DNA of 64,000 nucleotides from Paenibacillus sp. V4I7 (lineage in GTDB: Bacteria > Bacillota > Bacilli > Paenibacillales > NBRC-103111), in NCBI RefSeq assembly GCF_030817275.1, contig NZ_JAUSZD010000002.1, positions 6,386,001 to 6,450,000 of the forward strand, given 5' to 3'. The stretch's first letter is position 1; every line of letters starts with the position of its first letter. Under the pieces are notes generated by a model, which made no database searches, had not been told where the DNA came from, and saw only the letters and a list, made by a program, of their open reading frames with translations. Made by a program: the position numbers and the translations under genes. Positions 44,053 through 52,519 of this stretch are shown piece after piece.

Positions 44053-45031
44053 TGGCTTGGCGGTTGCGCCCATATTGGTCTTGCTAATCGTGATGGCCTG
44101 CCATATCTGAACATAAAAAGGGCCATCAAACGAATATGAAAGCGATTCTTGCCCTCTATGGTTTAAGTACTTTTCTGGCGGGGCTAATAGCAGTTATTGC
44201 AAGTTTTATTTTTCCGGTAAGCTTGTCACTAGTAAAAGGTGCCGTAGATCTCACTCCACCTGATGGGATTGTAGAAGTACTTAAGACATTACTGTTTCAG
44301 ATTGTTGACAACCCGGTTAAGGCCTTAATGAATGCCAACTATATCGGTATCCTGGGTTGGGCCATCCTTCTTGGCGTTGCTTTAAGAAATGCCCATGACA
44401 GTACAAAAAATTTGCTTACAAATTTTTCAGATGCCGTATCGCAAATCGTCAAATGGGTAATCAATTTGGCACCGTTAGGAATCATGGGACTTATTTTTGA
44501 TTCCATTACAATCAACGGGCTTTCTTCCTTGCTCGATTATGGAAAATTACTTCTCGTTCTTACCGCATTCTTTACTCGAAGTTCAGCTGCAAACATTCCA
44601 ATCAACATGAGATTATGTGAAAAAATGAAACTGGATTCGGATACGTATTGGTATCCATTCCATTAGGTGCTACGATAAATATGGCGGGCGCAGCAGTTAC
44701 GATTTCTGTCTTAACTCTCGCAACTGTTCATACGCTTGGCATTGAAGTAGATTTTGGTACGGCGCTTATTCTAACCATTCTATCCGCTGTATCTGCTGCA
44801 GGTGCCTCAGGTGTTGCCGGCGGGTCGCTCTTACTCATTCCTCTGGCGTACAGCTTATTCGGCATTCCGAATGACATTGCGATTCAGGTCGTTGGTGCAG
44901 GTTTCATCATAGGTGTTTTACAGGACTCTTTTGAAACAGCACTAAATTCATCCTCCGACGTACTTTTTACAGCAACAGCTGAATATGCAAAAAAACGTAA
45001 AGAAGGCAAGGAATACATGATTAATGTCTAG
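44053..45031 (+). pseudogene. sstT: Broken serine/threonine:sodium symporter gene
   Basis: Pieces of SstT appear in order but in different frames. First come APILVLLIVM near 44065-44090, then an extra base, then ISEHKKGHQTNM into the frame from 44136 (STFLAGLIAVIASFIFPVSL, IGILGWAILLGVALRNAHD). About 34 residues are missing between KLLLVL and TAFFTRSSAANIPINM. One base is missing near 44651 (DTY/VSIPLG). The end, ATINMAGAAVTISVLTLATVHTLG to EYMINV, is intact. The family is about 400 residues with 8-9 helices and imports serine and threonine with sodium. At least three independent lesions and a lost N-terminus make this a true pseudogene. Confidence 0.9.
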
Positions 45032-45054
45032 AAAAAAATGTTAAAAAAGCAGGA

Positions 45055-45064
45055 GGCCTTAGGC
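45055..45064. repeat. Left target-site duplication of the IS element
   Basis: GGCCTTAGGC occurs at 45055-45064 and again at 46713-46722, directly flanking the IS ends. Joining the flanks rebuilds a GCAGG-GGCC-TTA-GGCC-CCTGC hairpin followed by TTTTTT, the probable sstT terminator. Confidence 0.85.
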
Positions 45065-45231
45065 CAATGTCATTAAGTTAGGCTCAAAGACAAGACCGTG
45101 AATAAAAATAGAATCCAAAACGGCATGGGAAAAGCCCTGTGCCGTTTGTTTTCTTGCGCCAGCAAGGAAAAAGCGTACAGCAAACAAAGCGGATGAACTT
45201 TCCGCTTAAAAAAATGTTCATATGAAACGAA

Positions 45232-46554
45232 TTATGCTACTCTGTAGACGAAGCTAACAACGGATTTGTAGCGGATTTTGCGCGTATTCTGCTGTCCTGG
45301 GCGGATGGGTCGAATCGGCAAAATGTTTTTGCGAATCAGTGCTTCAACATCGGGCGGGGGTTCATCGTCCCTTGAGCGCAGGAAATGTCTACAAACGTGA
45401 ACGGCAACTGTGAAGTTGACTTGGTATTGGTGCCGTTTATCCATTTGGGAAATGACTACGTGCGAGGTAATCATTTCAGCGAAATTGTACATGATCATTC
45501 TTGCGAAAATCTCTTGGGTGATGGACTCTTGTCTCTTTGCGTGAAAATTCGTCAGACCTACCGTGTATTTTAATGCCCTGAAAGAGGTTTCGATGCCCCA
45601 TCGCATGTTGTAAATGGACTTGATTTCATCGGGTGGGAAATCAGCGGCAGAAAGATTCGTAATGACGGTTTCATAAGCGCCATTTGGCAAGACGAAACGA
45701 ACAACCCGAAAGGAAATCGGGTAAAACAAGTTCTCATGCAAATCCAAAAAATCAAAGGTAGACGTGGAAGGGACGAACTTGTAAATCTCGGGATGAGCCC
45801 TGACCTCTTTGGTTTGTTTTTTGGTGAGTGTCAGATGAACGTCCAGATCAAACGCTCCGCCAGAGGGCAAACACAAACCCGAAAGAATACCACTGGAATC
45901 CAAATCCTTTACCCGTATGACATAATTCCACCCTTTTCGTTCAATATGAGCGAAATTGTTGTAACTTTCATAACCTCTATCGGCAGTAACAATGGTTTTG
46001 CCCTTGATGGGGGAACGGTCAACCATAGCAGCCAGCGCCCTTCCCTCATTGCTCAACCTTCGTGGCTGAATAATCGCATCCACGTAAAGTCTATTGCACA
46101 AGTCATAGGCTGTGTTCAAATGCAGAAGGTTATAGCCTTTTGTGTTCGGTTGACTTTGAAAATAGGTGTCCGTGTCCGCAGAGTCAGTTGCGATATGCAA
46201 ATCCGAACCGTCAACGGCAAGTAATCGATACCCACGGTAGTCCTTGATATCGGTATACGATTGCGTAAATTCGTGAAACAAGAATTCCACAGCAGATGGC
46301 AGGATTTTATTCCTCTGTTGGACAAATGCAGAGGTGGTTGCGGTATTTACGTCATAGCCCTGCGATTCCAAGAGTTCCTTATATAAGCTGTTGCCCCCCA
46401 TTGAGATCAGGAGTTGCATAACCGTTTCAAAGGGAAGCTTTTTCTTTCGGGTAAAATCTTTTTCGGGGTTTTTGACAAAAGGTGCTGGTGCAGCTGACAT
46501 TTCTCGTATGAGGGATGTCAGTGTTTCTTTTAGCGAATTCGAGTACTCATCCAT
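45232..46554 (-). CDS. IS4-family DDE transposase
   Basis: The 440-residue product has the three acidic residues of the DDE site in an RNase H-like fold: LLAVDGSD (first Asp), VTADRGYES (second Asp) and YNMRWGIETSFRALK (Glu within the Y-(2)-R-(3)-E-(6)-K signature that defines IS4 elements). A large beta-strand insertion lies between the second and third. It cuts and rejoins the element at its inverted repeats. GAGGAGG lies eight nt before the ATG. No frameshift or stop is seen. Confidence 0.94.
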   Translation of the reverse strand: MDEYSNSLKETLTSLIREMSAAPAPFVKNPEKDFTRKKKLPFETVMQLLISMGGNSLYKELLESQGYDVNTATTSAFVQQRNKILPSAVEFLFHEFTQSYTDIKDYRGYRLLAVDGSDLHIATDSADTDTYFQSQPNTKGYNLLHLNTAYDLCNRLYVDAIIQPRRLSNEGRALAAMVDRSPIKGKTIVTADRGYESYNNFAHIERKGWNYVIRVKDLDSSGILSGLCLPSGGAFDLDVHLTLTKKQTKEVRAHPEIYKFVPSTSTFDFLDLHENLFYPISFRVVRFVLPNGAYETVITNLSAADFPPDEIKSIYNMRWGIETSFRALKYTVGLTNFHAKRQESITQEIFARMIMYNFAEMITSHVVISQMDKRHQYQVNFTVAVHVCRHFLRSRDDEPPPDVEALIRKNILPIRPIRPGQQNTRKIRYKSVVSFVYRVA

Positions 46555-46633
46555 TGGCGTAACCTCCTCGTTTTTTCAAGGGGCTTCGCCACACATTTCC
46601 AACTGCTTGTCAAGTTCTTTTTTCTTTTGGACG

Positions 46634-46675
46634 TAAAAAAAGAGCGGGTTATCTTTTCGATAACCTGCTCTTTTT
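46634..46675. terminator. Hairpin inside the IS right end
   Basis: AAAAAGAGCGGGTTATC pairs with GATAACCTGCTCTTTTT around TTTTC (one mismatch). It lies upstream of the transposase gene, in the position where IS elements often block read-through from flanking DNA. Confidence 0.75.
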
Positions 46676-46856
46676 CTTGATTTTGGCCTTTCGCCTTAAC
46701 TTAATGACATTGGGCCTTAGGCCCCTGCTTTTTTGTTCCTTAGTTGGAATCATTCCCTTTACTATAATTTTCAGGTGCTATTGGCTTGGCTTCATTATAA
46801 AAAATTAATTATCATTCGGAATTAGTTCGCAATCAACTTCTAAACCTTTATTAATA

Positions 46857-48068
46857 TTAAATTAGGTTCATTAATGTTTCAAATTCATCAATCTCGTTGT
46901 TTAATTGTTTAAATAGTTTTAACCAAGATAATTGATGCGGAGTTAGTACATCAATAAGTCTAGGATCATAAAATGTCCCTTTACCTTCTATTAAGCGTTG
47001 GAAAGCTTGATTGGTAGACATGGCATCCCGATAAGCACGATTTGAAGTCATCGCATCAAACGCATCTGCAATTGCAAGAATTCGCGCTTCTAACGGAATC
47101 TCCTCCCCTTTTATGCCACTAGGATAACCTAGCCCATCCCACCTTTCATGATGATACAGTACGCCCTCTCTTAATGTTCCTAAGACCGATATCTTTTCTA
47201 CCATTTTTGCTCCCACAACCGTATGGGTCTTAATAATTTCATACTCTTCATCCGTAAGCTTCGATGGCTTTGCAAGGATTGTCTCTGATATATTTATTTT
47301 CCCTATGTCGTGGAGAAGCCCCATCATTTTAAGTGAGTGCAGTTTTTTAGGTTCTTGCTGATATTCAGGCAGTTTACTCGCAAGGTCAACAGCGTAATTA
47401 CTGACTCTCTCACTATGACCAAAAGTATATGCATCTTTAGCTTCAACAGAAACGATAAACGTTTTAACAACTTGCTCAATCGATTCATCAGCAGATTTAG
47501 ATATAATCGAAACCAAATTTAAATAAAGACCAAGTAGTTTTTTGTATAGGATATGACTGAAAGTTGCAAGAATGATGTAAAGAAGAATTCGGTTCGAGAG
47601 ATCAATAGAATCAAAGGTGGTATTTGGAATCAATGGAAAGTATAAATCGAGGGTAATCATACTGACTAATCCAAGAACGGAATATATCAATAAAGAAATA
47701 ATATCGCCATATAGTGCAGATATTAAAGGTATCAAAAGGAAAAAACTCCATGCTTCCCTATAACCCGAACCAAAATATAAACATATGACTACAAAACAAA
47801 CAAAGCATAAAGTTATATGTTTCAATATTGATACAGGAAGTTCAGAAAATTTATTTAATGAATACGTAATAACGCAAATGACTAGACAAAGTAATAAAAT
47901 CCCAATATTTGCTCTTGAGTAAGGCAAGTGCATAACCCTAAAAAGATAATTCCAAGTAATACTTAAGATTAAATATACAAAACCAACTTGTAAAATGTTG
48001 TTATTTAGGTTACCTTGATGAATTTTGTAAAAGGACAAGAGTAGTTTATTTTGCTCGGTATTCCCCAT
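46857..48068 (-). CDS. Membrane protein with HD-GYP (cyclic-di-GMP phosphodiesterase-type) domain
   Basis: The start is probably the ATG at 48068; a TTG at 48086 has no ribosome site. The 403-residue product has about six membrane helices (residues 20-195) and a C-terminal HD-GYP domain (about 215-370). Signature residues are HSERVSNYAVDLA, GLLHDIGKINI (HD), KTHTVVGAKM, YHHERWDGLGYPSGIKGEEIP (GYP) and IADAFDAMTSNRAYR. It should degrade cyclic di-GMP or a related dinucleotide at the membrane. It diverges from the acyltransferase-ThiF operon across a palindrome-rich 190-bp region. Confidence 0.9.
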   Translation of the reverse strand: MGNTEQNKLLLSFYKIHQGNLNNNILQVGFVYLILSITWNYLFRVMHLPYSRANIGILLLCLVICVITYSLNKFSELPVSILKHITLCFVCFVVICLYFGSGYREAWSFFLLIPLISALYGDIISLLIYSVLGLVSMITLDLYFPLIPNTTFDSIDLSNRILLYIILATFSHILYKKLLGLYLNLVSIISKSADESIEQVVKTFIVSVEAKDAYTFGHSERVSNYAVDLASKLPEYQQEPKKLHSLKMMGLLHDIGKINISETILAKPSKLTDEEYEIIKTHTVVGAKMVEKISVLGTLREGVLYHHERWDGLGYPSGIKGEEIPLEARILAIADAFDAMTSNRAYRDAMSTNQAFQRLIEGKGTFYDPRLIDVLTPHQLSWLKLFKQLNNEIDEFETLMNLI

Positions 48069-48105
48069 ATAGAAAGTCCATCCCAAATGATTTATTTGAA
48101 CTTCA

Positions 48106-48189
48106 TTGTATCATTTTTAATAATGATAAACTATGAAATCTTAACTTCCTATAGTAAAAAAGAACTAGTAATGATACAATTTGTATCAT
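48106..48189. promoter_or_regulatory. Operator-like palindromes in the divergent HD-GYP / acyltransferase region
   Basis: ATGATACAATTTGTATCAT (48171-48189) is a palindrome with 9-bp arms and a single central base. A half-site TTGTATCAT (48106-48114) followed by AATGATAA forms a second, imperfect dyad. The good palindrome is centred about 57 bp before the expected start of the plus-strand operon, a usual activator position. I do not know the protein that binds it. Confidence 0.55.
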
Positions 48190-48200
48190 AAAATGATTAT

Positions 48201-48230
48201 TCTTAATAAATTACGACATTCTTCTATAAT
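48201..48230 (+). promoter_or_regulatory. Promoter of the acyltransferase-ThiF operon
   Basis: A perfect TATAAT (48225-48230) has a poor -35 (TCTTAA/CTTAAT around 48201-48207). A strong -10 with a weak -35 behind a palindrome suggests activation by a regulator. Confidence 0.45.
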
Positions 48231-48262
48231 TAAAGAGAAAAAATAAAAAGGAGTGTTATTTT

Positions 48263-48877
48263 ATGAGTAATAATTTGAGCTATAACTACAGTTTTTATGA
48301 AGCTTTTGGTAAAGAAAGAGATAACGCTATTCGGCTTCATCATCAAAGATATCAGGAGGTGGGTTTTTTTGGAAAAGACGATAAGGATCCCTATGAAACT
48401 AATTCTACCTATTTTGTCGCAGAATCGATAACGGAGAAGAAGATTGTCGGAGTAACACGCCTTATTTTTGAGAAATTAGAAGAATTGCCGACCATGAAAT
48501 ACTTTTCGTTATATGATCTCGAAAAAGCCAAATTAATGCAAATGGATCGAAATCGATACGCGGAAATCAGTGCATTTACGAAGCTGCCTCAACATGATGT
48601 CGGAATGGGACTGATCCGAACTGTTCTACAATATTCTCAGCATACAGGAATCACCCACTGGATATGCTGCATTGATGAGAGAGTCTATAATTATATGCAC
48701 CGCATGTTCAAATTCCCTTTCAAGGTTGTTGGAGCACCCAAATTATACCTTGGCTCAACTAGTATTCCATGCTTATTAAATCTAACAGAATGTTTAAACA
48801 CACTAGAAGTTTATCGGCCTACTCTATATAATTATTTATCAGAAAATTCTTATAAAACTAATGAGGTGGTACAATGA
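48263..48877 (+). CDS. LuxI/FeeM-like GNAT-fold N-acyltransferase (autoinducer-synthase-like)
   Basis: The 204-residue product follows the order of LuxI and FeeM-type acyl-ACP-dependent synthases: HHQRYQEVGFF near the N-terminus, an acidic DPYETNSTYFVAES, the core strand IVGVTRLIFE, LPTMKYFSL, YAEISAFT in the place of the 'EISRL' motif, a helix GMGLIRTVLQYSQHTG, and a late GAPKLYLGSTSIPCLL. Such enzymes acylate an amino acid or amine using acyl-ACP. Substrate and product are unknown. AAAGGAG lies nine nt before the ATG. The ThiF gene starts within its last codons (4-nt overlap), so the two work together. It is not a classical AHL synthase: Firmicutes are not known to make AHLs. Confidence 0.72.
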   Translation: MSNNLSYNYSFYEAFGKERDNAIRLHHQRYQEVGFFGKDDKDPYETNSTYFVAESITEKKIVGVTRLIFEKLEELPTMKYFSLYDLEKAKLMQMDRNRYAEISAFTKLPQHDVGMGLIRTVLQYSQHTGITHWICCIDERVYNYMHRMFKFPFKVVGAPKLYLGSTSIPCLLNLTECLNTLEVYRPTLYNYLSENSYKTNEVVQ

Positions 48878-49635
48878 TCAAAGAACAATTTAGCCGTAAT
48901 TTAGGGATTATGTCTGAAGAGGAAATCAATATTCTTCAAAATAGTACAATTTCTATTGCCGGATGCGGTTGTATAGGCGGATTTTCGGCAGAATTACTAG
49001 TCCGAATGGGTATAGGAAAGGTAAAGCTCGCTGACCCCGATGTTTTTGATATCTCCAATATTAACAGGCAATGTGCAGCTACCTATGAATCCGTTGGGAA
49101 GTCCAAGGTTCTAGCTTTACGGGATCACTTATTAAAAATAAATCCTGAACTTATTGTAGAAGAATACCAATCAGGCGTTACTAAGGAGAATGTTCAACAA
49201 TTCATTCATGGCTCCGATTATGTCATCGATGCCATCGATTATTTTGAGTTTCCTACGTCATTGTTCATGCACCAGGCAGCAAGAAAAGAACATCTATACA
49301 TCATTACTGCGGTAGCGCTTGGCTTTGGTACATCGGTTTTAACATTTTCACCCACGGGGATGTCACTAGAACAGTATTTGGGCTTACCGGAGGGCCTTTC
49401 GCCCGAGAAGCTTAATGAAATCACCTTCCCGGCTGGAAACTACACCAGTTCTCTCCCGGCCTACGCAACTCCAGATAAAGTTCTAAAATGGATCCAAGCA
49501 AAAACGATCCCTACTATTAGTGTAGGACAAGCACTAGGTCCTGGCGTGTTAGTATCTCATCTAGTTCTTCATCTTCTAAACAGAAAAGAGCCTGTCATCG
49601 TACCAGAGAAATTTGAATTACAGTTTGAATTATAA
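48874..49635 (+). CDS. ThiF/MoeB/E1-like adenylyltransferase
   Basis: The 253-residue product has the E1-like Rossmann fold: SIAGCGCIGGFSAELLVRMG (nucleotide loop, residues 28-47), the adenylation-site residues in DPDVFDISNINRQ, a KSKVLALRDHLLKINP helix, and VIDAIDYF. These enzymes adenylate a C-terminal carboxylate of a small protein or peptide, or an amino-acid-type acid. It lacks the CxxC zinc pairs of MoeB/ThiF. No ubiquitin-like or ThiS partner is nearby. It overlaps the acyltransferase gene by 4 nt (ATGA), with GAGGTGG as ribosome site. Together the pair suggests a pathway where an acid is activated or an acylated product is further modified. Confidence 0.8.
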   Translation: MIKEQFSRNLGIMSEEEINILQNSTISIAGCGCIGGFSAELLVRMGIGKVKLADPDVFDISNINRQCAATYESVGKSKVLALRDHLLKINPELIVEEYQSGVTKENVQQFIHGSDYVIDAIDYFEFPTSLFMHQAARKEHLYIITAVALGFGTSVLTFSPTGMSLEQYLGLPEGLSPEKLNEITFPAGNYTSSLPAYATPDKVLKWIQAKTIPTISVGQALGPGVLVSHLVLHLLNRKEPVIVPEKFELQFEL

Positions 49636-49689
49636 ACTAGCCAAGCCCGATAGATTTTTGGATAATAGAGAGTAAACTCCGCATCCCGA

Positions 49690-49765
49690 TACGATGCATC
49701 GTATTGATATCATCCTCTTCTGGCCCCAGCATCCGGTACGTCTCGAAGTAAAGCGTTCCGCGAAC
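49690..49765 (-). pseudogene. Fragment of a second DUF2357 nuclease gene
   Basis: About 70 bp, including GATGCATCGTATTGATATCA and the following stretch up to CTCGAAGTAAAGCGT, match 60205-60280 inside the DUF2357 gene with few changes and in the same orientation. The fragment is isolated, so it is a leftover of a lost or recombined copy. A second fragment, from the adjoining part of the gene, lies at 55697-55785. Confidence 0.8.
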
Positions 49766-49776
49766 ACAAAAAAAAG

Positions 49777-49808
49777 TCCCTACATCACTATTCACGGTAA
49801 TGTAGGGA
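49777..49808 (-). terminator. Terminator of the cysD-cysN operon
   Basis: TCCCTACAT (49777-49785) pairs with ATGTAGGGA (49800-49808). On the minus strand eight T follow. It lies just after the cysN stop. Confidence 0.85.
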
Positions 49809-49854
49809 TACTATTTTTCAAAGACTATTTCGCCAAAGTCGATTTGTTTAAGCA

Positions 49855-51594
49855 TTAGAAATTAAGGAATTGTCCACGACTACTCTCATTGATTAAATAT
49901 TTGATAATTCGTTTCACTACATAATTGGCAGCTTCCTCGATTGAAAACTTGCTTGTATCGATTTCGATTTCCGGGTTCCCAGGTGTATCATTTGTGCTCG
50001 AACTGCCTGCAAGCGGTCCATTTACATAAACTTCAATATATTCTTTGCCAATGATATCTCGCGCGGTTTCTCGGTCGTTTTCGATCGGGGAATCATTCGA
50101 TACCAATGCAATAAGTCCCGCATCGTTCATCAATTTTGCAACTTCTGCTAATCGCTGCAACGATTCTCCCTGGCCATTCCCCAGTAACATGGTATGGTGG
50201 CCTGTCGATACCAACCGTTTTTCGACTTCCTTCGCAAGCGTTGATTTATCCGAAACCGTACCGGTGAACCAGAGGGTTAATGGATTCTGACCTTTTTGCT
50301 GGGCACGAACATCTCTGGTGATTTCCGTATCTAGCAGTACAGAATTGTCGGAACCTTGAACGATTTGCTCAATCACTCCGCAAGCAGATGTCATATTCGT
50401 GACACGATCGATCAGAATAAATCCGCCAATGCTTTTATTTTGTTCAAAAGAATCAATTACGATATTGTCAGATAAGGAAAACTCACATGTTGCCAATTCA
50501 TTTTTGACGATATGATCCGTTGGAACCGTTTTTCCAGTATTAATTTCGATTTTATGCGTAATGGCCGTTACGGTACCTGGCAGAACCTTCGTTCCTACTT
50601 TGACCAGATAGTTTTTGCCTGGCGTCAGCACAGAATCATCCATCCAAAGAATCGTAGCTGAGAAGCTATTCGCCTCTTGGATTTGACTATCCTTTGTGAA
50701 TACACAACCCCGCGAAACATCGACTTCCCGATCCAATTGAATGGTTACAGGCTGTCCAGCATAGGCATAATCGCGATCTTGGTCTCCCACGAGGATACGT
50801 TTGACTTTCGCCTTCTCATGACTAGGCAACGTTGTCAGCTCATCGCCAACCGCGATACGCCCAGCCTCAATTTGGCCTTGGAAACCACGGAATGTATGAT
50901 CCGGACGGCATACACGCTGAATCGGCATCATAAATGGCTTCGTACTGTCGCTCTGATGAACGTCCACATTTTCCAAATATGGCAGCAAGGCAAGGCCTTC
51001 GTACCAAGGGGTATTTGGCGATTTTTTCGTAATGTTATCCCCTTCTGTGGCAGAAACAGGGATCACCTGAATGCTTTCAAAGTGAAACTCAGCGGTCAAT
51101 TGCAAGAATTCTTGTTGGATCGCATCAAATATCTTAGGATCAAAACCGACTAAATCCATTTTGTTCACAGCTAAAACAAGATGTTTAATGCCCATAAGTG
51201 CGCAAATCCGAGTGTGGCGCTTGGTTTGGGTGATAACCCCTTTCTTTGCGTCCACAAGAATGATAGCCAGATCCGCAAAAGATGCGCCAACGGCCATGTT
51301 ACGGGTATATTCTTCGTGTCCAGGCGTATCCGCTACGATGAAAGAACGGTCGTCCGTCGTAAAATACCGATAAGCCACATCAATCGTAATACCTTGCTCA
51401 CGTTCGGCTAGCAGCCCGTCAAGCAGTAAGGAATAGTCAATTTTGCCGCCGCGGCTGCCCAGTCTGCTATCCAGCTCTAACGCTCTTTCCTGGTCGGCGA
51501 ATAAAAGCTTGGCCTCATAAAGCATATGTCCAATTAAGGTGGATTTTCCGTCGTCTACACTTCCGCAAGTAATAAATTTAAGCAGACTTTTCAT
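49855..51594 (-). CDS. cysN: Sulfate adenylyltransferase GTPase subunit with degenerate C-terminal APS-kinase-like domain
   Basis: The start is the ATG at 51594, two bases after the cysD stop; the longer frame to 51651 would lie within cysD. Residues about 1-220 are an EF-Tu-like GTPase (CGSVDDGKSTLIG, DTPGHEEYTRN, NKMDL), followed by beta-barrels to about 420. The GTP cost drives APS formation by CysD. The last part (about 440-575) begins LWFTGTVSDKSTLAKEVE, matching the start of APS kinase. However, its Walker A is one residue short and lacks the last glycine, and the DGDNVR region is replaced by LLGNGQGES. It is therefore probably not an active CysC. Confidence 0.92.
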   Translation of the reverse strand: MKSLLKFITCGSVDDGKSTLIGHMLYEAKLLFADQERALELDSRLGSRGGKIDYSLLLDGLLAEREQGITIDVAYRYFTTDDRSFIVADTPGHEEYTRNMAVGASFADLAIILVDAKKGVITQTKRHTRICALMGIKHLVLAVNKMDLVGFDPKIFDAIQQEFLQLTAEFHFESIQVIPVSATEGDNITKKSPNTPWYEGLALLPYLENVDVHQSDSTKPFMMPIQRVCRPDHTFRGFQGQIEAGRIAVGDELTTLPSHEKAKVKRILVGDQDRDYAYAGQPVTIQLDREVDVSRGCVFTKDSQIQEANSFSATILWMDDSVLTPGKNYLVKVGTKVLPGTVTAITHKIEINTGKTVPTDHIVKNELATCEFSLSDNIVIDSFEQNKSIGGFILIDRVTNMTSACGVIEQIVQGSDNSVLLDTEITRDVRAQQKGQNPLTLWFTGTVSDKSTLAKEVEKRLVSTGHHTMLLGNGQGESLQRLAEVAKLMNDAGLIALVSNDSPIENDRETARDIIGKEYIEVYVNGPLAGSSSTNDTPGNPEIEIDTSKFSIEEAANYVVKRIIKYLINESSRGQFLNF

Positions 51595-51595
51595 T

Positions 51596-52519
51596 TTAGA
51601 AATAACCCTCCCGTTTCCGTCTTTCCATACTTCCCGCCGCTTCTTGGTCAATTACCCGCGTTGTCCGTTCGGATGAGACCGCACCAAGCGTTTCTTCAAT
51701 AATGGCATCTATCGTATCCGCCTCTGACTCAGCTCCCCCTGTAAGCGGATAGCAGCCTAATGTGCGAAAGCGCATCTTTTTCATTTCAATTTTCTCATGA
51801 GGCTCGAGCTTCATGCGATCATCGTCCACCATGATGAGATGTCCGTCGCGTTCAAGTACAGGTCTTTCTTTGGCAAAATAGAGAGGCACAATATCAATGT
51901 TTTCTCTGCGAATGTATTGCCAGATGTCTTTTTCCGTCCAGTTGGATATTGGGAAAACACGGATGCTTTCTCCCTTATTGATTCTTGTGTTGAAAAGTTT
52001 CCACATTTCCGGCCGTTGGTTTTTCGGATCCCAGGCATGATTCTTATTCCGGAAAGAGAAAATCCGCTCCTTCGCACGCGACTTCTCCTCGTCACGCCTT
52101 CCGCCGCCGAACGCAGCCGTAAATCCGTATTTGTCCAATCCTTCTTTCAAAGCTTGGGTTTTCATAATATCCGTATACGCGGAACCATGATCGAACGGGT
52201 TGATCCCTTGATCAATCCCTTCCTGATTGGAGTGAACAATCATCTTGATTCCGAATTCTTTTGCCTTACGATCGCGGAATTCAATCATTTCTTTGAACTT
52301 CCACGTCGTATCAATATGCATGAAAGAAAATGGCGGCTTCTCCGGATAAAAAGCTTTCAGCGCCAAATGCAGCATCACGGAACTATCCTTTCCGATCGAA
52401 TACAGCATCACGGGATTTTCACATTCCGCCGCTACTTCTCGGATAATATAAATCGCTTCAGCCTCGAGTTGATCCAGATGCGTCATTTCTTGTATGGAAT
52501 CAAGCATCAGTTTTTGCAT
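51596..52519 (-). CDS. cysD: Sulfate adenylyltransferase subunit 2
   Basis: The 307-residue product is the ATP-pyrophosphatase subunit that makes adenosine 5'-phosphosulfate from ATP and sulfate. It carries the PP-loop MLYSIGKDSSVMLHLALKAF and the CysD-specific FGGGRRDEEKSRAKERIFSFR, NQRPEMWKLFN, FPISNWTEKDIWQYI and TLGCYPLTGGAESEA. AAGGAGG lies nine nt before the ATG. It is followed with no gap by cysN, forming a two-gene operon with a good terminator. I saw no recognised riboswitch in front of it. Confidence 0.95.
   Translation of the reverse strand: MQKLMLDSIQEMTHLDQLEAEAIYIIREVAAECENPVMLYSIGKDSSVMLHLALKAFYPEKPPFSFMHIDTTWKFKEMIEFRDRKAKEFGIKMIVHSNQEGIDQGINPFDHGSAYTDIMKTQALKEGLDKYGFTAAFGGGRRDEEKSRAKERIFSFRNKNHAWDPKNQRPEMWKLFNTRINKGESIRVFPISNWTEKDIWQYIRRENIDIVPLYFAKERPVLERDGHLIMVDDDRMKLEPHEKIEMKKMRFRTLGCYPLTGGAESEADTIDAIIEETLGAVSSERTTRVIDQEAAGSMERRKREGYF

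Larger units (their letters stand above)
45065..46712 (-). mobile_element. IS4-family insertion sequence, 1648 bp
   Basis: The ends are perfect 16-bp inverted repeats, CAATGTCATTAAGTTA at 45065 and its complement ending at 46712. A 10-bp direct duplication, GGCCTTAGGC, flanks them. One DDE transposase gene fills most of it. A hairpin with poly-T (46634-46675) near the right end would block outside transcription from entering. All parts look intact, so the element may be active. Confidence 0.92.
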
